Source of the DNA: Plasmopara viticola
Lineage: Eukaryota > Oomycota > Peronosporomycetes > Peronosporales > Peronosporaceae
Assembly (NCBI GenBank): GCA_001695595.3
Contig: MBPM02000118.1
Coordinates: 1 to 64,000, forward strand
Direction: 5' to 3'
DNA length: 64,000 bases
Position numbers and translations under genes: made by a program. Below the pieces are notes generated by a model. That model saw nothing but the letters and a program-made list of their open reading frames with translations. It ran no database searches and was not told the origin of the DNA. Position 1 is the first letter of the stretch; the number at the start of each line of letters is the position of its first letter. Shown here in pieces: positions 1 to 11,292 of this stretch.

Positions 1-46
1 TTGGTAGTATAAATATCCGCTTCGAAGTAGCAGCAATAAGTACAAG

Positions 47-118
47 TTCCACACATGACTCGAACCCGGGTCTGCTGGCGTGAGAGCCAGCTATCCTAAC
101 CGCCTAGACTATATGGGA
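47..118 (-). tRNA. tRNA-Glu(CUC)-like, degraded
   Basis: AUG type with three single-base indels; probably affected by poor base quality at the sequence edge. Confidence 0.5.
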
Positions 119-419
119 AGGCTGACAGGAAAAAACTTTAGATTTATATAACAACATACAACCATCGCACCACACACAACGTCTATTTGGACAAAGAAAG
201 CTTCTTTCAATCAATCTTACTCATCACAAACTTTGCAACGTACGCGGTCGTATCTGGCACCTCTTTAAGCATCTTGCGCAAATGCAAACATTTTACAAAA
301 AAGATACCAAGTCGTGAGTATCAACTAGAGATCCACGCCAGACCAAGTACTCCCTAAAAAAGAGCGCATGAGTTGGTAGTATAAATATCCGCTTCGAAAG
401 TAAGCAGCAATTAGTACAA

Positions 420-491
420 TTCCCACACCGGACTCGAACTCGGTCTGCTGGGTGGAGAGCCAGCTATCCTAACCGCCTAGACTATATGGGA
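420..491 (-). tRNA. tRNA-Glu(CUC)-like, degraded
   Basis: A52 type; an extra G in the anticodon loop side and missing bases in the T arm. Confidence 0.5.
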
Positions 492-810
492 AGGCTGACA
501 GGAAAAAACTTTTAGATTTATATAAGCACTACAACCATGCACACAACGCAAACGTCTATGTTGGACAAAAAAAGCTTCTTTCAATCAATCCTATCTCATC
601 ACAAGCCTTTGCAACGTACGCGGTCGTAATCTGGCACCTCTATTAAGCATCTAGCGCAAAAATGCAAACATTTTACAAAAAGATACCGAAGTCGTGAGTA
701 ACAACTATAGATCCACGCAGGACCAAGACGTCCGACCAAGCTCCCAAAAAGAGCGCATGAGTTGGTAGTATAAATATCCGCTTCGAAACTAAGCAGCAAT
801 AAGTACAATG

Positions 811-883
811 TTCCCACACCGCGACTCGAACCCGGGTCTGCTGGTGAGAGCCAGCTATCCTAACCGCCTAGACTATTATGGGA
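811..883 (-). tRNA. tRNA-Glu(CUC)-like, degraded
   Basis: Near-standard with single-base indels in acceptor, T stem and anticodon stem. Confidence 0.5.
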
Positions 884-1196
884 AGGATGACAGGAAAAAA
901 CTTTTAGATTTATATAACACATACAACATCATACACACGCAAAGTCTATTTGAACAAAGAAAAGCTTCTTTCGGTCAATCTTATCTCATCACAAGCACTT
1001 GCAACGTACGCGGTCGTATCTGGCACCTCGTTAAGCATTAGCGCGAATGCAAACATTTTACAAAAAGAGACCGAAGTCGTGAGTAACAACTATAGATCCA
1101 CGCAGACAAGCTCCCACGCAGACCAAGCTCCCTAAAAAAGAGCGATGAGTTGGTAGTATAAATATCCGCTTCGAAAGTAGCAGCAATAAGTACAAG

Positions 1197-1269
1197 TTCC
1201 CACACCATGACTCGAACCCGGCGTCTGCTGGTGAGAGCCAGCTATCCTAACCGCCTAGACTATATGGGA
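1197..1269 (-). tRNA. tRNA-Glu(CUC)-like, degraded
   Basis: AUG type; one inserted C and one lost G. Confidence 0.5.
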
Positions 1270-1474
1270 AGGCTGACAGGAAAAACTTTTAGATTTATAT
1301 AAACACATACAACCAATCGCACACACACAACGTCTATTTGGACAAAGAAAAGCTTCTTTCAATCGAAGTCGTGAGTATCAACTATAGATCCACGCAGACC
1401 AAGCTCCCTAAAAAAGAGCGCATGAGTTGGTAGTATAAATATCCGCTTCGAAAGTAAGCAGCAATAAGTACAAG

Positions 1475-1544
1475 TTCCCACACGGGACTCGAACCGGTCT
1501 GCTGGGTGAGAGCCAGCTATCCTAACCGCCTAGACTATATGGGA
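1475..1544 (-). tRNA. tRNA-Glu(CUC)-like, degraded
   Basis: 70 nt; bases lost from the T arm. The unit before it is cut by ~115 bp (near 1,366). Confidence 0.5.
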
Positions 1545-1856
1545 AGGCTGACAGGAAAAAACTTTTAGATTTATATAAGCCATACAACCATCGCACACAC
1601 GCAACGTCTATTTGGACAAAGAAAAGCTTCTTTCAATCAATCTATCTCATCACAAGCCTTTGCAACGTACGCGGTCGTATCTGGCACCTCTTTAAGCATC
1701 TAGCGCAAATGCAAACATTTTACAAAAAGATACCGAAGTCGTGAGTAACAACTATAGATCCACGCAGACCAAGCTCCGACCAAGCTCCCAAAAAAAGAGC
1801 GCATGAGTTGGTAGTATAAATATCCGCTTCGAAACTAAGCAGCAATAAGTACAATG

Positions 1857-1929
1857 TTCCCACACCGGGACTCGAACCCGGGTCTGCTGGGTGAGAGCCA
1901 GCTATCCTAACCGCCTAGACTATATGGGA
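1857..1929 (-). tRNA. tRNA-Glu-CTC: tRNA-Glu(CUC)
   Basis: Standard type and reference gene. 73 nt: acceptor UCCCAUA/UGUGGGA, D stem GUCU/GGAU, anticodon stem GCUGG/CCAGC with loop CUCUCAC (anticodon CUC at 34-36, reads GAG), 4-nt variable loop, T arm CCGGG-UUCGAGU-CCCGG, discriminator A. No intron and no encoded CCA. It would charge with glutamate if expressed. Confidence 0.9.
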
Positions 1930-2244
1930 AGGATGACAGGAAAAAACTTTTAGATTTATATAAACACATACAACCATCATACACACGCAAAGTCTATTTG
2001 AACAAAGAAAAGCTTCTTTCGGTCAATCTTATCTCATCACAAGCACTTGCAACGTACGCGGTCGTATCTGGCACCTCGTTAAGCATTTAGCGCGAATGCA
2101 AACATTTTACAAAAAGATACCGAGGTCGTGAGTAACAACTATATCCACGCAGAAAGCTCCCACGCAGACCAAGCTCCCTAAAAAAAGAGCGCATGAGTTG
2201 GTAGTATAAATATCCGCTTCGAAAGTAGCAGCAATAAGTACAAG

Positions 2245-2315
2245 TTCCCACACCATGACTCGAACCCGGGTCTGCTGGTGAGAGCCAGCTATCTAACCGC
2301 CTAGACTATATGGGA
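2245..2315 (-). tRNA. tRNA-Glu(CUC)-like
   Basis: AUG type, two bases short. Confidence 0.55.
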
Positions 2316-2615
2316 AGGCTGACAGGAAAAAACTTTTAGATTTATATAAACACATACAACCATCGCACACACGAAAGTCTATTTGGACAAAGAAAAGCTT
2401 CTTTCAATCAATCTTATCTCATCACAAGCCTTTGCAACGTACGCGGTCGTATCTGGCACCTCTTAAGCATCTTGCGCAAATGCAAACATTTTACAAAAAG
2501 ATACCGAAGTCGTGAGTATCAACTATAGATCCACGCAGACCAAGCTCCTAAAAAAGAGCGCATGAGTTGGTAGTATAAATATCCGCTTCGAAAGTAAGCA
2601 GCAATAAGTACAATG

Positions 2616-2688
2616 TTCCCACACCGGGACTCGAACTCGGGTCTGCTGGGTGAGAGCCAGCTATCCTAACCGCCTAGACTATATGGGA
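2616..2688 (-). tRNA. tRNA-Glu-CTC: tRNA-Glu(CUC)
   Basis: A52 type. Confidence 0.75.
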
Positions 2689-3006
2689 AGGCTGACAGGA
2701 AAAACTTTTAGATTTATATAAGCACGTACAACCATCGCACACACGCAACGTCTATTTGGACAAAGAAAAGCTTCTTTCGAATCAATCTATCTCATCACAA
2801 GCCTTTGCAACGTACGCGGTCGTATCTGGCACCTCTTTAAGCATCTAGTGCGAATGCAAACATTTTACAAAAGATACCGAAGTCGTGAGTAACAACTATA
2901 GATCCAAGCAGACCAAGTTCCCACGCAGACCAAGCTCCCTAAAAAAGAGCGCATGAGTTGGTAGTATAAATATCTGCTTCGAAACTAAGTAGCAATAAGT
3001 TCAATG

Positions 3007-3079
3007 TTCCCACACCGGGACTCGAACCCGGGTCTGCTGAGTGAGAGCCAGCTATCCTCACCGCCTAGACTATATGGGA
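3007..3079 (-). tRNA. tRNA-Glu-CTC: tRNA-Glu(CUC)
   Basis: G31-U39 wobble in the anticodon stem and a U-to-G change in the D loop; shared with 24,896 and 38,114. SINE upstream. Confidence 0.8.
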
Positions 3080-3127
3080 AGGCTGACAAATAAAAGTTTT
3101 AGATTTGTATAAACACGTACAACCATT

Positions 3128-3442
3128 TTCGGAAAAGGTTGGGGTGACGCCCTCCTTCCAAGCGCGGGGGCTAAATGCTCGCGCGCTTCGGGCAGGTGCT
3201 CTCGGGCATCTGCAGGTCTCTAACGGGTCTCACCCTCGACGCGACGGTCTCCAGCACCAGGGCGCCACCTGGGCTCTTACCAAGTCAGAACTACACAAAA
3301 CTATGGAAGACCCTCACGGCCTCGGTGCTGGCTGCACTGCCCGCCGAACGAGACTCGACGTATGCGGACACCACTCTATGTCGTGGACTAGACATAGAGC
3401 CTAGCACGTGCATAACTTGGCAACGCGATAACGTATCACAAT
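3128..3442 (+). mobile_element. SINE-like element, copy 1 (reference)
   Basis: GC-rich 315-bp insert, clearly different in composition from the AT-richer unit. It is flanked by ACGTACAACCATT on the left (3,115-3,127) and the same with one mismatch on the right (3,443-3,455); units without the insert have this sequence once. There are no terminal inverted repeats. The right end is a short AATAC-type tail, here degenerate (TATCACAAT). These traits fit a non-LTR-mobilised element or retrocopy. I found no Pol III A/B boxes in it, so 'SINE-like' is an inference. A 130-codon frame crosses it into the spacer; frameshifts in other copies argue against coding. Confidence 0.78.
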
Positions 3443-3726
3443 ACGTACAGCCATTGCACACAGGCAACGTCTATTGGGACGAAGAAAAGCTTCTTTCGCT
3501 CAATCTTATCTCATCACAAGCACTTGCAACATATGCGCTCGAATCTGGCACCTCGTTAGGCATCTAGTGCGAATGCAAACATTTTACAAAAAGATACCGA
3601 GGTCGTGAGTAACAACTATAGATCCACGCAGACAAAGCTCCCAAGCAGACCAAGCTCCCAAAAAAAGAGCGCATGAGTTGGTAGTATAAATATCCGCTTC
3701 GAAACTAAGCAGCAATAAGTACAATG

Positions 3727-3799
3727 TTCCCACACCGGGACTCGAACCCGGGTCTGCTGGGTGAGAGCCAGCTATCCTAACCGCCTAGACTATATGGGA
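3727..3799 (-). tRNA. tRNA-Glu-CTC: tRNA-Glu(CUC)
   Basis: Standard type. Confidence 0.9.
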
Positions 3800-4118
3800 A
3801 GGCTGAAAGGAAAAAACTTTTAGATTTATATAAACACGTACAACCATCGCACACACGCAACGGCTATTTGGACAAGAAAAGCTTCTTTCGATCAATCTTA
3901 TCTCATCACAAGCCTTTGCAACGTACGCGGTCGTATCTGGCACCTCTTTAAGCATCTAGTGCGAATGCAAACATTTTACAAAAAGATACCGAGGTCGTGA
4001 GTAACAACTATAGATCCACGCAGACCAAGCTCCCACGCAGACCAAGCTCCCTAAAAAAGAGCGCATGAGTTGGTAGTATAAATATCCGCTTCGAAACTAA
4101 GCAGCAATAAGTACAATG

Positions 4119-4190
4119 TTCCCACACCGGGACTCGAACCCGGGTCTGCTGGGTGAGAGCCAGCTATCCTAACCGCCTAGACTATATGGA
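4119..4190 (-). tRNA. tRNA-Glu-CTC: tRNA-Glu(CUC)
   Basis: Standard but one C short in the 5' acceptor strand; sisters at 26,007 and 39,227 have U2 instead. Confidence 0.7.
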
Positions 4191-4492
4191 AGGCTGACAG
4201 GAAAAAACTTTTAGATTTATTTAAACACGTACAACCATCGCACACACGCAACGTCTATTTGGACAAAGAAAAGCTTCTTTCAATCAATCTTATCTCATCA
4301 CAAGCCTTTGCAACGTACGCGGTCGTATCTGGCACCTCTTTGAGCATCTAGCGCAAATGCAAACATTTTACAAAAAGATACCGAAGTCGTGAGTAACAAC
4401 TATAGATCCACGCAGACCAAGCTCCCTAAAAAAGAGCGCATGAGTTGGTAGTATAAATATCCGCTTCGAAAGTAAGCAGCAATTAGTAGAAG

Positions 4493-4565
4493 TTCCCATA
4501 CCGGGACTCGAACCCGGGTATGCTGGGTGAGAGCCAGCTATCCTAACCGCCTAGACTATATGGGA
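4493..4565 (-). tRNA. tRNA-Glu-CTC: tRNA-Glu(CUC)
   Basis: UAU type. SINE upstream. Confidence 0.88.
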
Positions 4566-4614
4566 AGGCTGACAGATAAAAAGTTTTAGATTTATATAAA
4601 CACGTACAACCATT

Positions 4615-4924
4615 TTCGGAAAAGGTTGGGGTGACGCCCTCCTTCCAAGCGCGGGGGCTAAATGCTCGCGCGCTTCGGGCAGGTGCTCTCGGGCATCTGC
4701 AGGTCTCTAACGGGTCTCACCCTCGACGGTCTCCAGCACCAGGGCGCCACCTGGGCTCTTACCAAGTCAGAACTACACAAAACTATGGAAGACCCTCACG
4801 GCCTCGGTGCTGGCTGCACTGCCCGCCGAACGAGACTCGACGTATGCGGACACCACTCTATGTCGTGGACTAGCCATAGAGCCTAGCACGTGCATAACGT
4901 GGCAACGCGATAACGTATCACAAT
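4615..4924 (+). mobile_element. SINE-like element
   Basis: TATCACAAT tail; carries a 5-bp deletion after CTCGAC near 4,727 that breaks the long frame. Confidence 0.77.
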
Positions 4925-5208
4925 ACGTACAACCATTGCACACAAGCAACGTCTATTGGGACAAAGAAAAGCTTCTTTCGTTCAATCTTATCTCATCACA
5001 AGCACTTGCAACGTATGCGCTCGAATCTGGCACCTCGTTAAGCATCTAGTGCGAAAGCAAACATTTTACAAAAAGATACCGAGGTCGTGAGTAACAACTA
5101 TAGATCCACGCAGACAAAGCTCCCAAGCAGACCAAGCTCCCAAAAAAAGAGCGCATGAGTTGGTAGTATAAATATCCGCTTCGAAACTAAGCAGCAATAA
5201 GTACAATG

Positions 5209-5281
5209 TTCCCACACCGGGACTCGAACTCGGGTCTGCTGGGTGAGAGCCAGCTATCCTAACCGCCTAGACTATATGGGA
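5209..5281 (-). tRNA. tRNA-Glu-CTC: tRNA-Glu(CUC)
   Basis: A52 type. Confidence 0.75.
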
Positions 5282-5617
5282 AGGCTGACAGGAAAAAACT
5301 TTTAGATTTATATAAACACGTACAACCATCGCACACACGCAACGTCTATTTGGACAAAGAAAAGCTTCTTTCAATCAATCCTATCTCATCACAAGCCTTT
5401 GCAACGTACGCGGTCGTATCTGGCACCTCTTTAAGCATCTAGTGCGAATGCAAACATTTTACAAAAAGATACCGAAGTCGTGAGTAACAACTATAGATCC
5501 ACGCAGACCAAGCTCCCACGCAGACCAAGCTCCCACGCAGACCAAGCCCCTAAAAAAGAGCGCATGAGTTGGTAGTATAAATATCCGCTTCAAAACTAAG
5601 CAGCAATAAGTACAATG

Positions 5618-5690
5618 TTCCCACACCGGGACTCGAACCCGGGTCTGCTGGGTGAGAGCCAGCTATCCTAACCGCCTAGACCATATGGGA
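5618..5690 (-). tRNA. tRNA-Glu-CTC: tRNA-Glu(CUC)
   Basis: G9 type; A box becomes TGGTCTAGGCGG, still a match. Confidence 0.88.
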
Positions 5691-5992
5691 AGGCTGACAG
5701 GAAAAAACGTTTAGATGTATATAAACACGTACAACCATCGCACACACGCAACGTCTATTTGGACAAAGAAAAGCTTCTTTCAATCAATCTTATCTCATCA
5801 CAAGCCTTTGCAACGTACGCGGTCGTATCTGGCACCTCTTTGAGCATCTAGCGCAAATGCAAACATTTTACAAAAAGATACCGAAGTCGTGAGTAACAAC
5901 TATAGATCCACGCAGACCAAGCTCCCTAAAAAAGAGCGCATGAGTTGGTAGTATAAATATCCGCTTCGAAAGTAAGCAGCAATTAGTACAAG

Positions 5993-6064
5993 TTCCCATA
6001 CCGGGACTCGAACCCGGGTATGCTGGGTGAGAGCCAGCTATCTTAACCGCCTAGACTATATGGA
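5993..6064 (-). tRNA. tRNA-Glu-CTC: tRNA-Glu(CUC)
   Basis: UAU type with A22; one C short in the acceptor. SINE upstream. Confidence 0.75.
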
Positions 6065-6113
6065 AGGCTGACAGATAAAAAGTTTTAGATTTATATAAAC
6101 ACGTACAACCATT

Positions 6114-6427
6114 TTCGGAAAAGGTTGGGGTGACGCCCTCCTTCCAAGCGCGGGGCTAAATGCTCGCGCGCTTCGGGCAGGTGCTCTCGGGCATCTGCAG
6201 GTCTTTAACGGGTCTCACCCTCGACGCGACGGTCTCCAGCACCAGGGCACCACCTGGGCTCTTACCAAGTCAGAACTACACAAAACTATGGAAGACCCTC
6301 ACGGCCTCGGTGCTGGCTGCACTGCCCGCCGAACGAGACTCGACGTATGCGGACACCACTCTATGTCGTGGACTAGCCATAGAGCCTAGCACGTGCATAA
6401 CGTGGCAACGCGATAACGTATCACAAT
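6114..6427 (+). mobile_element. SINE-like element
   Basis: TATCACAAT tail; one G short in the G run before the 130-codon frame. Confidence 0.77.
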
Positions 6428-6711
6428 ACGTACAACCATTGCACACACGCAACGTCTATTGGGACAAAGAAAAGCTTCTTTCGTTCAATCTTATCTCATC
6501 ACAAGCACTTGCAACGTATGCGCTCGAATCTGGCACCTCGTTAAGCATCTAGTGCGAATGCAAACATTTTACAAAAAGATACCGAGGTCGTGAGTAACAA
6601 CTATAGATCCACGCAGACAAAGCTCCCAAGCAGACCAAGCTCCCAAAAAAAGAGCGCATGAGTTGGTAGTATAAATATCCGCTTCGAAACTAAGCAGCAA
6701 TAAGTACAATG

Positions 6712-6784
6712 TTCCCACACCGGGACTCGAACTCGGGTCTGCTGGGTGAGAGCCAGCTATCCTAACCGCCTAGACTATATGGGA
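6712..6784 (-). tRNA. tRNA-Glu-CTC: tRNA-Glu(CUC)
   Basis: A52 type. Confidence 0.75.
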
Positions 6785-7103
6785 AGGCTGACAGGAAAAA
6801 ACTTTTAGATTTATATAAACACGTACAATGATCGCACACACGCAACGTCTATTTGGACAAAGAAAAGCTTCTTTCAATCAATCCTATCTCATCACAAGCC
6901 TTTGCAACGTACGCGGTCGTATCTGGCACCTCTTTAAGCATCTAGTGCGAATGCAAACATTTTACAAAAAGATACCGAAGTCGTGAGTAACAACTATAGA
7001 TCCACGCAGACCAAGCTCCCACGCAGACCAAGCTCCCTAAAAAGAGCGCATGAGTTGGTAGTATAAATATCCGCTTCGAAACTAAGCAGCAATAAGTACA
7101 ATG

Positions 7104-7175
7104 TTCCACACCGGGACTCGAACCCGGGTCTGCTGGGTGAGAGCCAGCTATCCTAACCGCCTAGACCATATGGGA
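7104..7175 (-). tRNA. tRNA-Glu-CTC: tRNA-Glu(CUC)
   Basis: G9 type; one G short in the 3' acceptor strand. Confidence 0.75.
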
Positions 7176-7477
7176 AGGCTGACAGGAAAAAACGTTTAGA
7201 TGTATATAAACACGTACAACCATCGCACACACGCAACGTCTATTTGGACAAAGAAAAGCTTCTTTCAATCAATCTTATCTCATCACAAGCCTTTGCAACG
7301 TACGCGGTCGTATCTGGCACCTCTTTGAGCATCTAGCGCAAATGCAAACATTTTACAAAAAGATACCGAAGTCGTGAGTAACAACTATAGATCCACGCAG
7401 ACCAAGCTCCCTAAAAAAGAGCGCATGAGTTGGTAGTATAAATATCCGCTTCGAAAGTAAGCAGCAATTAGTACAAG

Positions 7478-7550
7478 TTTCCATACCGGGACTCGAACCC
7501 GGGTATGCTGGGTGAGAGCCAGCTATCTTAACCGCCTAGACTATATGGGA
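7478..7550 (-). tRNA. tRNA-Glu-CTC: tRNA-Glu(CUC)
   Basis: UAU type with A22 and one C-A mismatch in the acceptor. SINE upstream. Confidence 0.78.
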
Positions 7551-7599
7551 AGGCTGACAGATAAAAAGTTTTAGATTTATATAAACACGTACAACCATT

Positions 7600-7914
7600 T
7601 TCGGAAAAGGTTGGGGTGACGCCCTCCTTCCAAGCGCGGGGGCTAAATGCTCGCGCGCTTCGGGCAGGTGCTCTCGGGCATCTGCAGGTCTTTAACGGGT
7701 CTCACCCTCGACGCGACGGTCTCCAGCACCAGGGCACCACCTGGGCTCTTACCAAGTCAGAACTACACAAAACTATGGAAGACCCTCACGGCCTCGGTGC
7801 TGGCTGCACTGCCCGCCGAACGAGACTCGACGTATGCGGACACCACTCTATGTCGTGGACTAGACATAGAGCCTAGCACGTGCATAACTTGGCAACGCGA
7901 TAACGTAATACAAT
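7600..7914 (+). mobile_element. SINE-like element
   Basis: Tail AATACAAT (two-repeat class). Confidence 0.77.
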
Positions 7915-8215
7915 ACGTACAACCATTGCACACACGCAACGTCTATTGGGACAAAGAAAAGCTTCTTTCGTTCAATCCTATCTCATCACAAGCACTTGCA
8001 ACGTATGCGCTCGAATCTGGCACCTCGTTAAGCATCTAGTGCGAATGCAAACATTTTACAAAAAGATACCGAAGTCGTGAGTAACAACTATAGATCCAAG
8101 CAGACCAAGCTCCCACGCAGACCAAGCTCCCACGCAGACCAAGCTCCCTAAAAAAGAGCGCATGAGTTGGTAGTATAAATATCCGCTTCGAAACTAAGCA
8201 GCAATAAGTACAATG

Positions 8216-8287
8216 TTCCCACACCGGGACTCGAACCCGGTCTGCTGGGTGAGAGCCAGCTATCCTAACCGCCTAGACCATATGGGA
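8216..8287 (-). tRNA. tRNA-Glu-CTC: tRNA-Glu(CUC)
   Basis: G9 type; one base short in the T stem. Confidence 0.75.
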
Positions 8288-8589
8288 AGGCTGACAGGAA
8301 AAAACGTTTAGATTTATATAAACACGTACAACCATCGCACACACGCAACGTCTATTTGGACAAAGAAAAGCTTCTTTCAATCAATCTTATCTCATCACAA
8401 GCCTTTGCAACGTACGCGGTCGTATCTGGCACCTCTTTGAGCATCTAGCGCAAATGCAAACATTTTACAAAAAGATACCGAAGTCGTGAGTAACAACTAT
8501 AGATCCACGCAGACCAAGCTCCCTAAAAAAGAGCGCATGAGTTGGTAGTATAAATATCCGCTTCGAAAGTAAGCAGCAATTAGTAGAAG

Positions 8590-8662
8590 TTCCCATACCG
8601 GGACTCGAACCCGGGTATGCTGGGTGAGAGCCAGCTATCTTATCCGCCTAGACTATATGGGA
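8590..8662 (-). tRNA. tRNA-Glu-CTC: tRNA-Glu(CUC)
   Basis: UAU type with A22 and a D-loop change. SINE upstream. Confidence 0.82.
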
Positions 8663-8711
8663 AGGCTGACAGATGAAAAGTTTTAGATTTATATAAACAC
8701 GTACAACCATT

Positions 8712-9026
8712 TTCGGAAAAGGTTGGGGTGACGCCCTCCTTCCAAGCGCGGGGGCTAAATGCTCGCGCGCTTCGGGCAGGTGCTCTCGGGCATCTGCAGG
8801 TCTTTAACGGGTCTCACCCTCGACGCGACGGTCTCCAGCACCAGGGCACCACCTGGGCTCTTACCAAGTCAGAACTACACAAAACTATGGAAGACCCTCA
8901 CGGCCTCGGTGCTGGCTGCACTGCCCGCCGAACGAGACTCGACGTATGCGGACACCACTCTATGTCGTGGACTAGACATAGAGCCTAGCACTTGCATAAC
9001 TTGGCAACGCGATAACGTAATACAAT
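8712..9026 (+). mobile_element. SINE-like element
   Basis: Two-repeat tail. Confidence 0.77.
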
Positions 9027-9309
9027 ACGTACAACCATTGCACACACGCAACGTCTATTGGGACAAAGAAAAGCTTCTTTCGTTCAATCTTATCTCATCA
9101 CAAGCACTTGCAACGTATGCGCTCGAATCTGGCACCTCGTTAAGCATCTAGTGCGAATGCAAACATTTTACAAAAAGATACCGAGGTCGTGAGTAACAAC
9201 TATAGATCCACGCAGACAAAGCTCCCAAGCAGACCAAGCTCCCAAAAAAGAGCGCATGAGTTGGTAGTATAAATATCCGCTTCGAAACTCAGCAGCAATA
9301 AGTACAATG

Positions 9310-9381
9310 TTCCACACCGGGACTCGAACCCGGGTCTGCTGGGTGAGAGCCAGCTATCCTAACCGCCTAGACTATATGGGA
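9310..9381 (-). tRNA. tRNA-Glu-CTC: tRNA-Glu(CUC)
   Basis: Standard, one G short in the 3' acceptor strand. Confidence 0.75.
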
Positions 9382-9682
9382 AGGCTGAAAGGAAAAACTT
9401 TTAGATTTATATAAACACGTACAACCATCGCACACACGCAACGGCTATTTGGACAAAGAAAAGCTTCTTTCGATCAATCTTATCTCATCACAAGCCTTTG
9501 CAACGTACGCGGTCGTATCTGGCACCTCCTTAAGCATCTAGTGCGAATGCAAACATTTTACAAAAAGATACCGAGGTCGTGAGTAACAACTATAGATCCA
9601 CGCAGACCAAGCTCCCTAAAAAAGAGCGCATGAGTTGGTAGTATAAATATCCGCTTCGAAAGTAAGCAGCAATTAGTACAAG

Positions 9683-9755
9683 TTCCCATACCGGGACTCG
9701 AACCCGGGTATGCTGGGTGAGAGCCAGCTATCTTAACCGCCTAGACTATATGGAA
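9683..9755 (-). tRNA. tRNA-Glu-CTC: tRNA-Glu(CUC)
   Basis: UAU type with A22 and U2. SINE upstream. Confidence 0.82.
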
Positions 9756-9804
9756 AGGCTGACAGATAAAAAGTTTTAGATTTATATAAACACGTACAAC
9801 CATT

Positions 9805-10119
9805 TTCGAAAAAGGTTGGGGTGACGCCCTCCTTCCAAGCGCGGGGGCTAAATGCTCGCGCGCTTCGGGCAGGTGCTCTCGGGCATCTGCAGGTCTTTAA
9901 CGCGTCTCACCCTCGACGCGACGGTCTCCAGCACCAGGGCACCACCTGGGCTCTTACCAAGTCAGAACTACACAAAACTATGGAAGACCCTCACGGCCTC
10001 GGTGCTGGCTGCACTGCCCGCCGAACGAGACTCGACGTATGCGGACACCACTCTATGTCGTGGACTAGACATAGAGCCTAGCACGTGCATAACTTGGCAA
10101 CGCGATAACGTAATACAAT
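9805..10119 (+). mobile_element. SINE-like element
   Basis: Two-repeat tail; shares private changes (TTCGAAAAAG start, ACGCGTCTC) with the copy at 45,317. Confidence 0.77.
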
Positions 10120-10402
10120 ACGTACAACCATTGCACACACGCAACGTCTATTGGGACAAAGAAAAGCTTCTTTCGTTCAATCTTATCTCATAACAAGCAC
10201 TTGCAACGTATGCGCTCGAATCTGGCACCTCGTTAAGCATCTAGTGCGAATGCAAACATTTTACAAAAAGATACCGAAGTCGTGAGTAACAACTATAGAT
10301 CCACGCAGACAAAGCTCCCACGCAGACCAAGCTCCAAAAAAAGAGCGCATGAGTTGGTAGTATAAATATCCGCTTCGAAACTCAGCAGCAATAAGTACAA
10401 TG

Positions 10403-10475
10403 TTCCCACACCGGGACTCGAACCCGGGTCTGCTGGGTGAGAGCCAGCTATCCTAACCGCCTAGACTATATGGTA
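10403..10475 (-). tRNA. tRNA-Glu-CTC: tRNA-Glu(CUC)
   Basis: Standard except A at position 2 (A2-G71 mismatch). Confidence 0.78.
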
Positions 10476-10795
10476 AGGCTGAAAGGAAAAAACTTTTAGA
10501 TTTATATAAACACGTACAACCATCGCACACACGCAACGGCTATTTGGACAAAGAAAAGCTTCTTTCGATCAATCTTATCTCATCACAAGCCTTTGCAACG
10601 TACGCGGTCGTATCTGGCACCTCTTTAAGCATCTAGTGCGAATGCAAACATTTTACAAAAAGATACCGAGGTCGTGAGTAACAACTATAGATCCACGCAG
10701 ACCAAGCTCCCACGCAGACCAAGCTCCCTAAAAAAGAGCGCATGAGTTGGTAGTATAAATATCCGCTTCGAAACTAAGCAGCAATAAGTACAATG

Positions 10796-10868
10796 TTCCC
10801 ACACCGGGACTCGAACCCGGGTCTGCTGGGTGAGAGCCAGCTATCCTAACCGCCTAGACCATATGGGA
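10796..10868 (-). tRNA. tRNA-Glu-CTC: tRNA-Glu(CUC)
   Basis: G9 type. Confidence 0.88.
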
Positions 10869-11170
10869 AGGCTGACAGGAAAAAACGTTTAGATTTATAT
10901 AAACACGTACAACCATCGCACACACGCAACGTCTATTTGGACAAAGAAAAGCTTCTTTCGATCAATCTTATCTCATCACAAGCCTTTGCAACGTACGCGG
11001 TCGTATCTGGCACCTCTTTGAGCATCTAGCGCAAATGCAAACATTTTACAAAAAGATACCGAAGTCGTGAGTAACAACTATAGATCCACGCAGACCAAGC
11101 TCCCTAAAAAAGAGCGCATGAGTTGGTAGTATAAATATCCGCTTCGAAAGTAAGCAGCAATTAGTACAAG

Positions 11171-11243
11171 TTTTCATACCGGGACTCGAACCCGGGTATG
11201 CTGGGTGAGAGCCAGCTATCCTAACCGCCTAGACTATATGGGA
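11171..11243 (-). tRNA. tRNA-Glu-CTC: tRNA-Glu(CUC)
   Basis: UAU type; two C-A mismatches in the acceptor (A70, A71). SINE upstream. Confidence 0.65.
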
Positions 11244-11292
11244 AGGCTGACAGATGAAAAGTTTTAGATTTATATAAACACGTACAACCATT

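Noticed and set aside
811..883. Short open frames encoding DSNPG-like peptides
   Set aside because: These are antisense translations of the tRNA T arm and anticodon arm, a well-known annotation artefact.
3128..3442. DNA transposon (MITE)
   Set aside because: No terminal inverted repeats, a 13-bp target duplication and a simple-repeat tail at one end fit retro-insertion better.
3128..3442. tRNA-derived SINE head with its own A and B boxes
   Set aside because: I looked on both strands for A-box and GGTTCGA-type B-box matches inside the insert and found none that I would accept.
3175..3567. 130-codon open frame repeated in most SINE copies
   Set aside because: It begins in the insert and ends in the tRNA-unit spacer. 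Copies at 4,615, 26,504 and 28,019 have frameshifts, there is no known domain, and overlapping frames are also open. It is best explained by the GC-rich insert lacking stops.
8036..8224. Recurrent ~62-codon minus-strand frames across tRNA trailer and spacer
   Set aside because: They are built from the 17-bp minisatellite and trailer, change frame with minisatellite copy number, and have no coding features.
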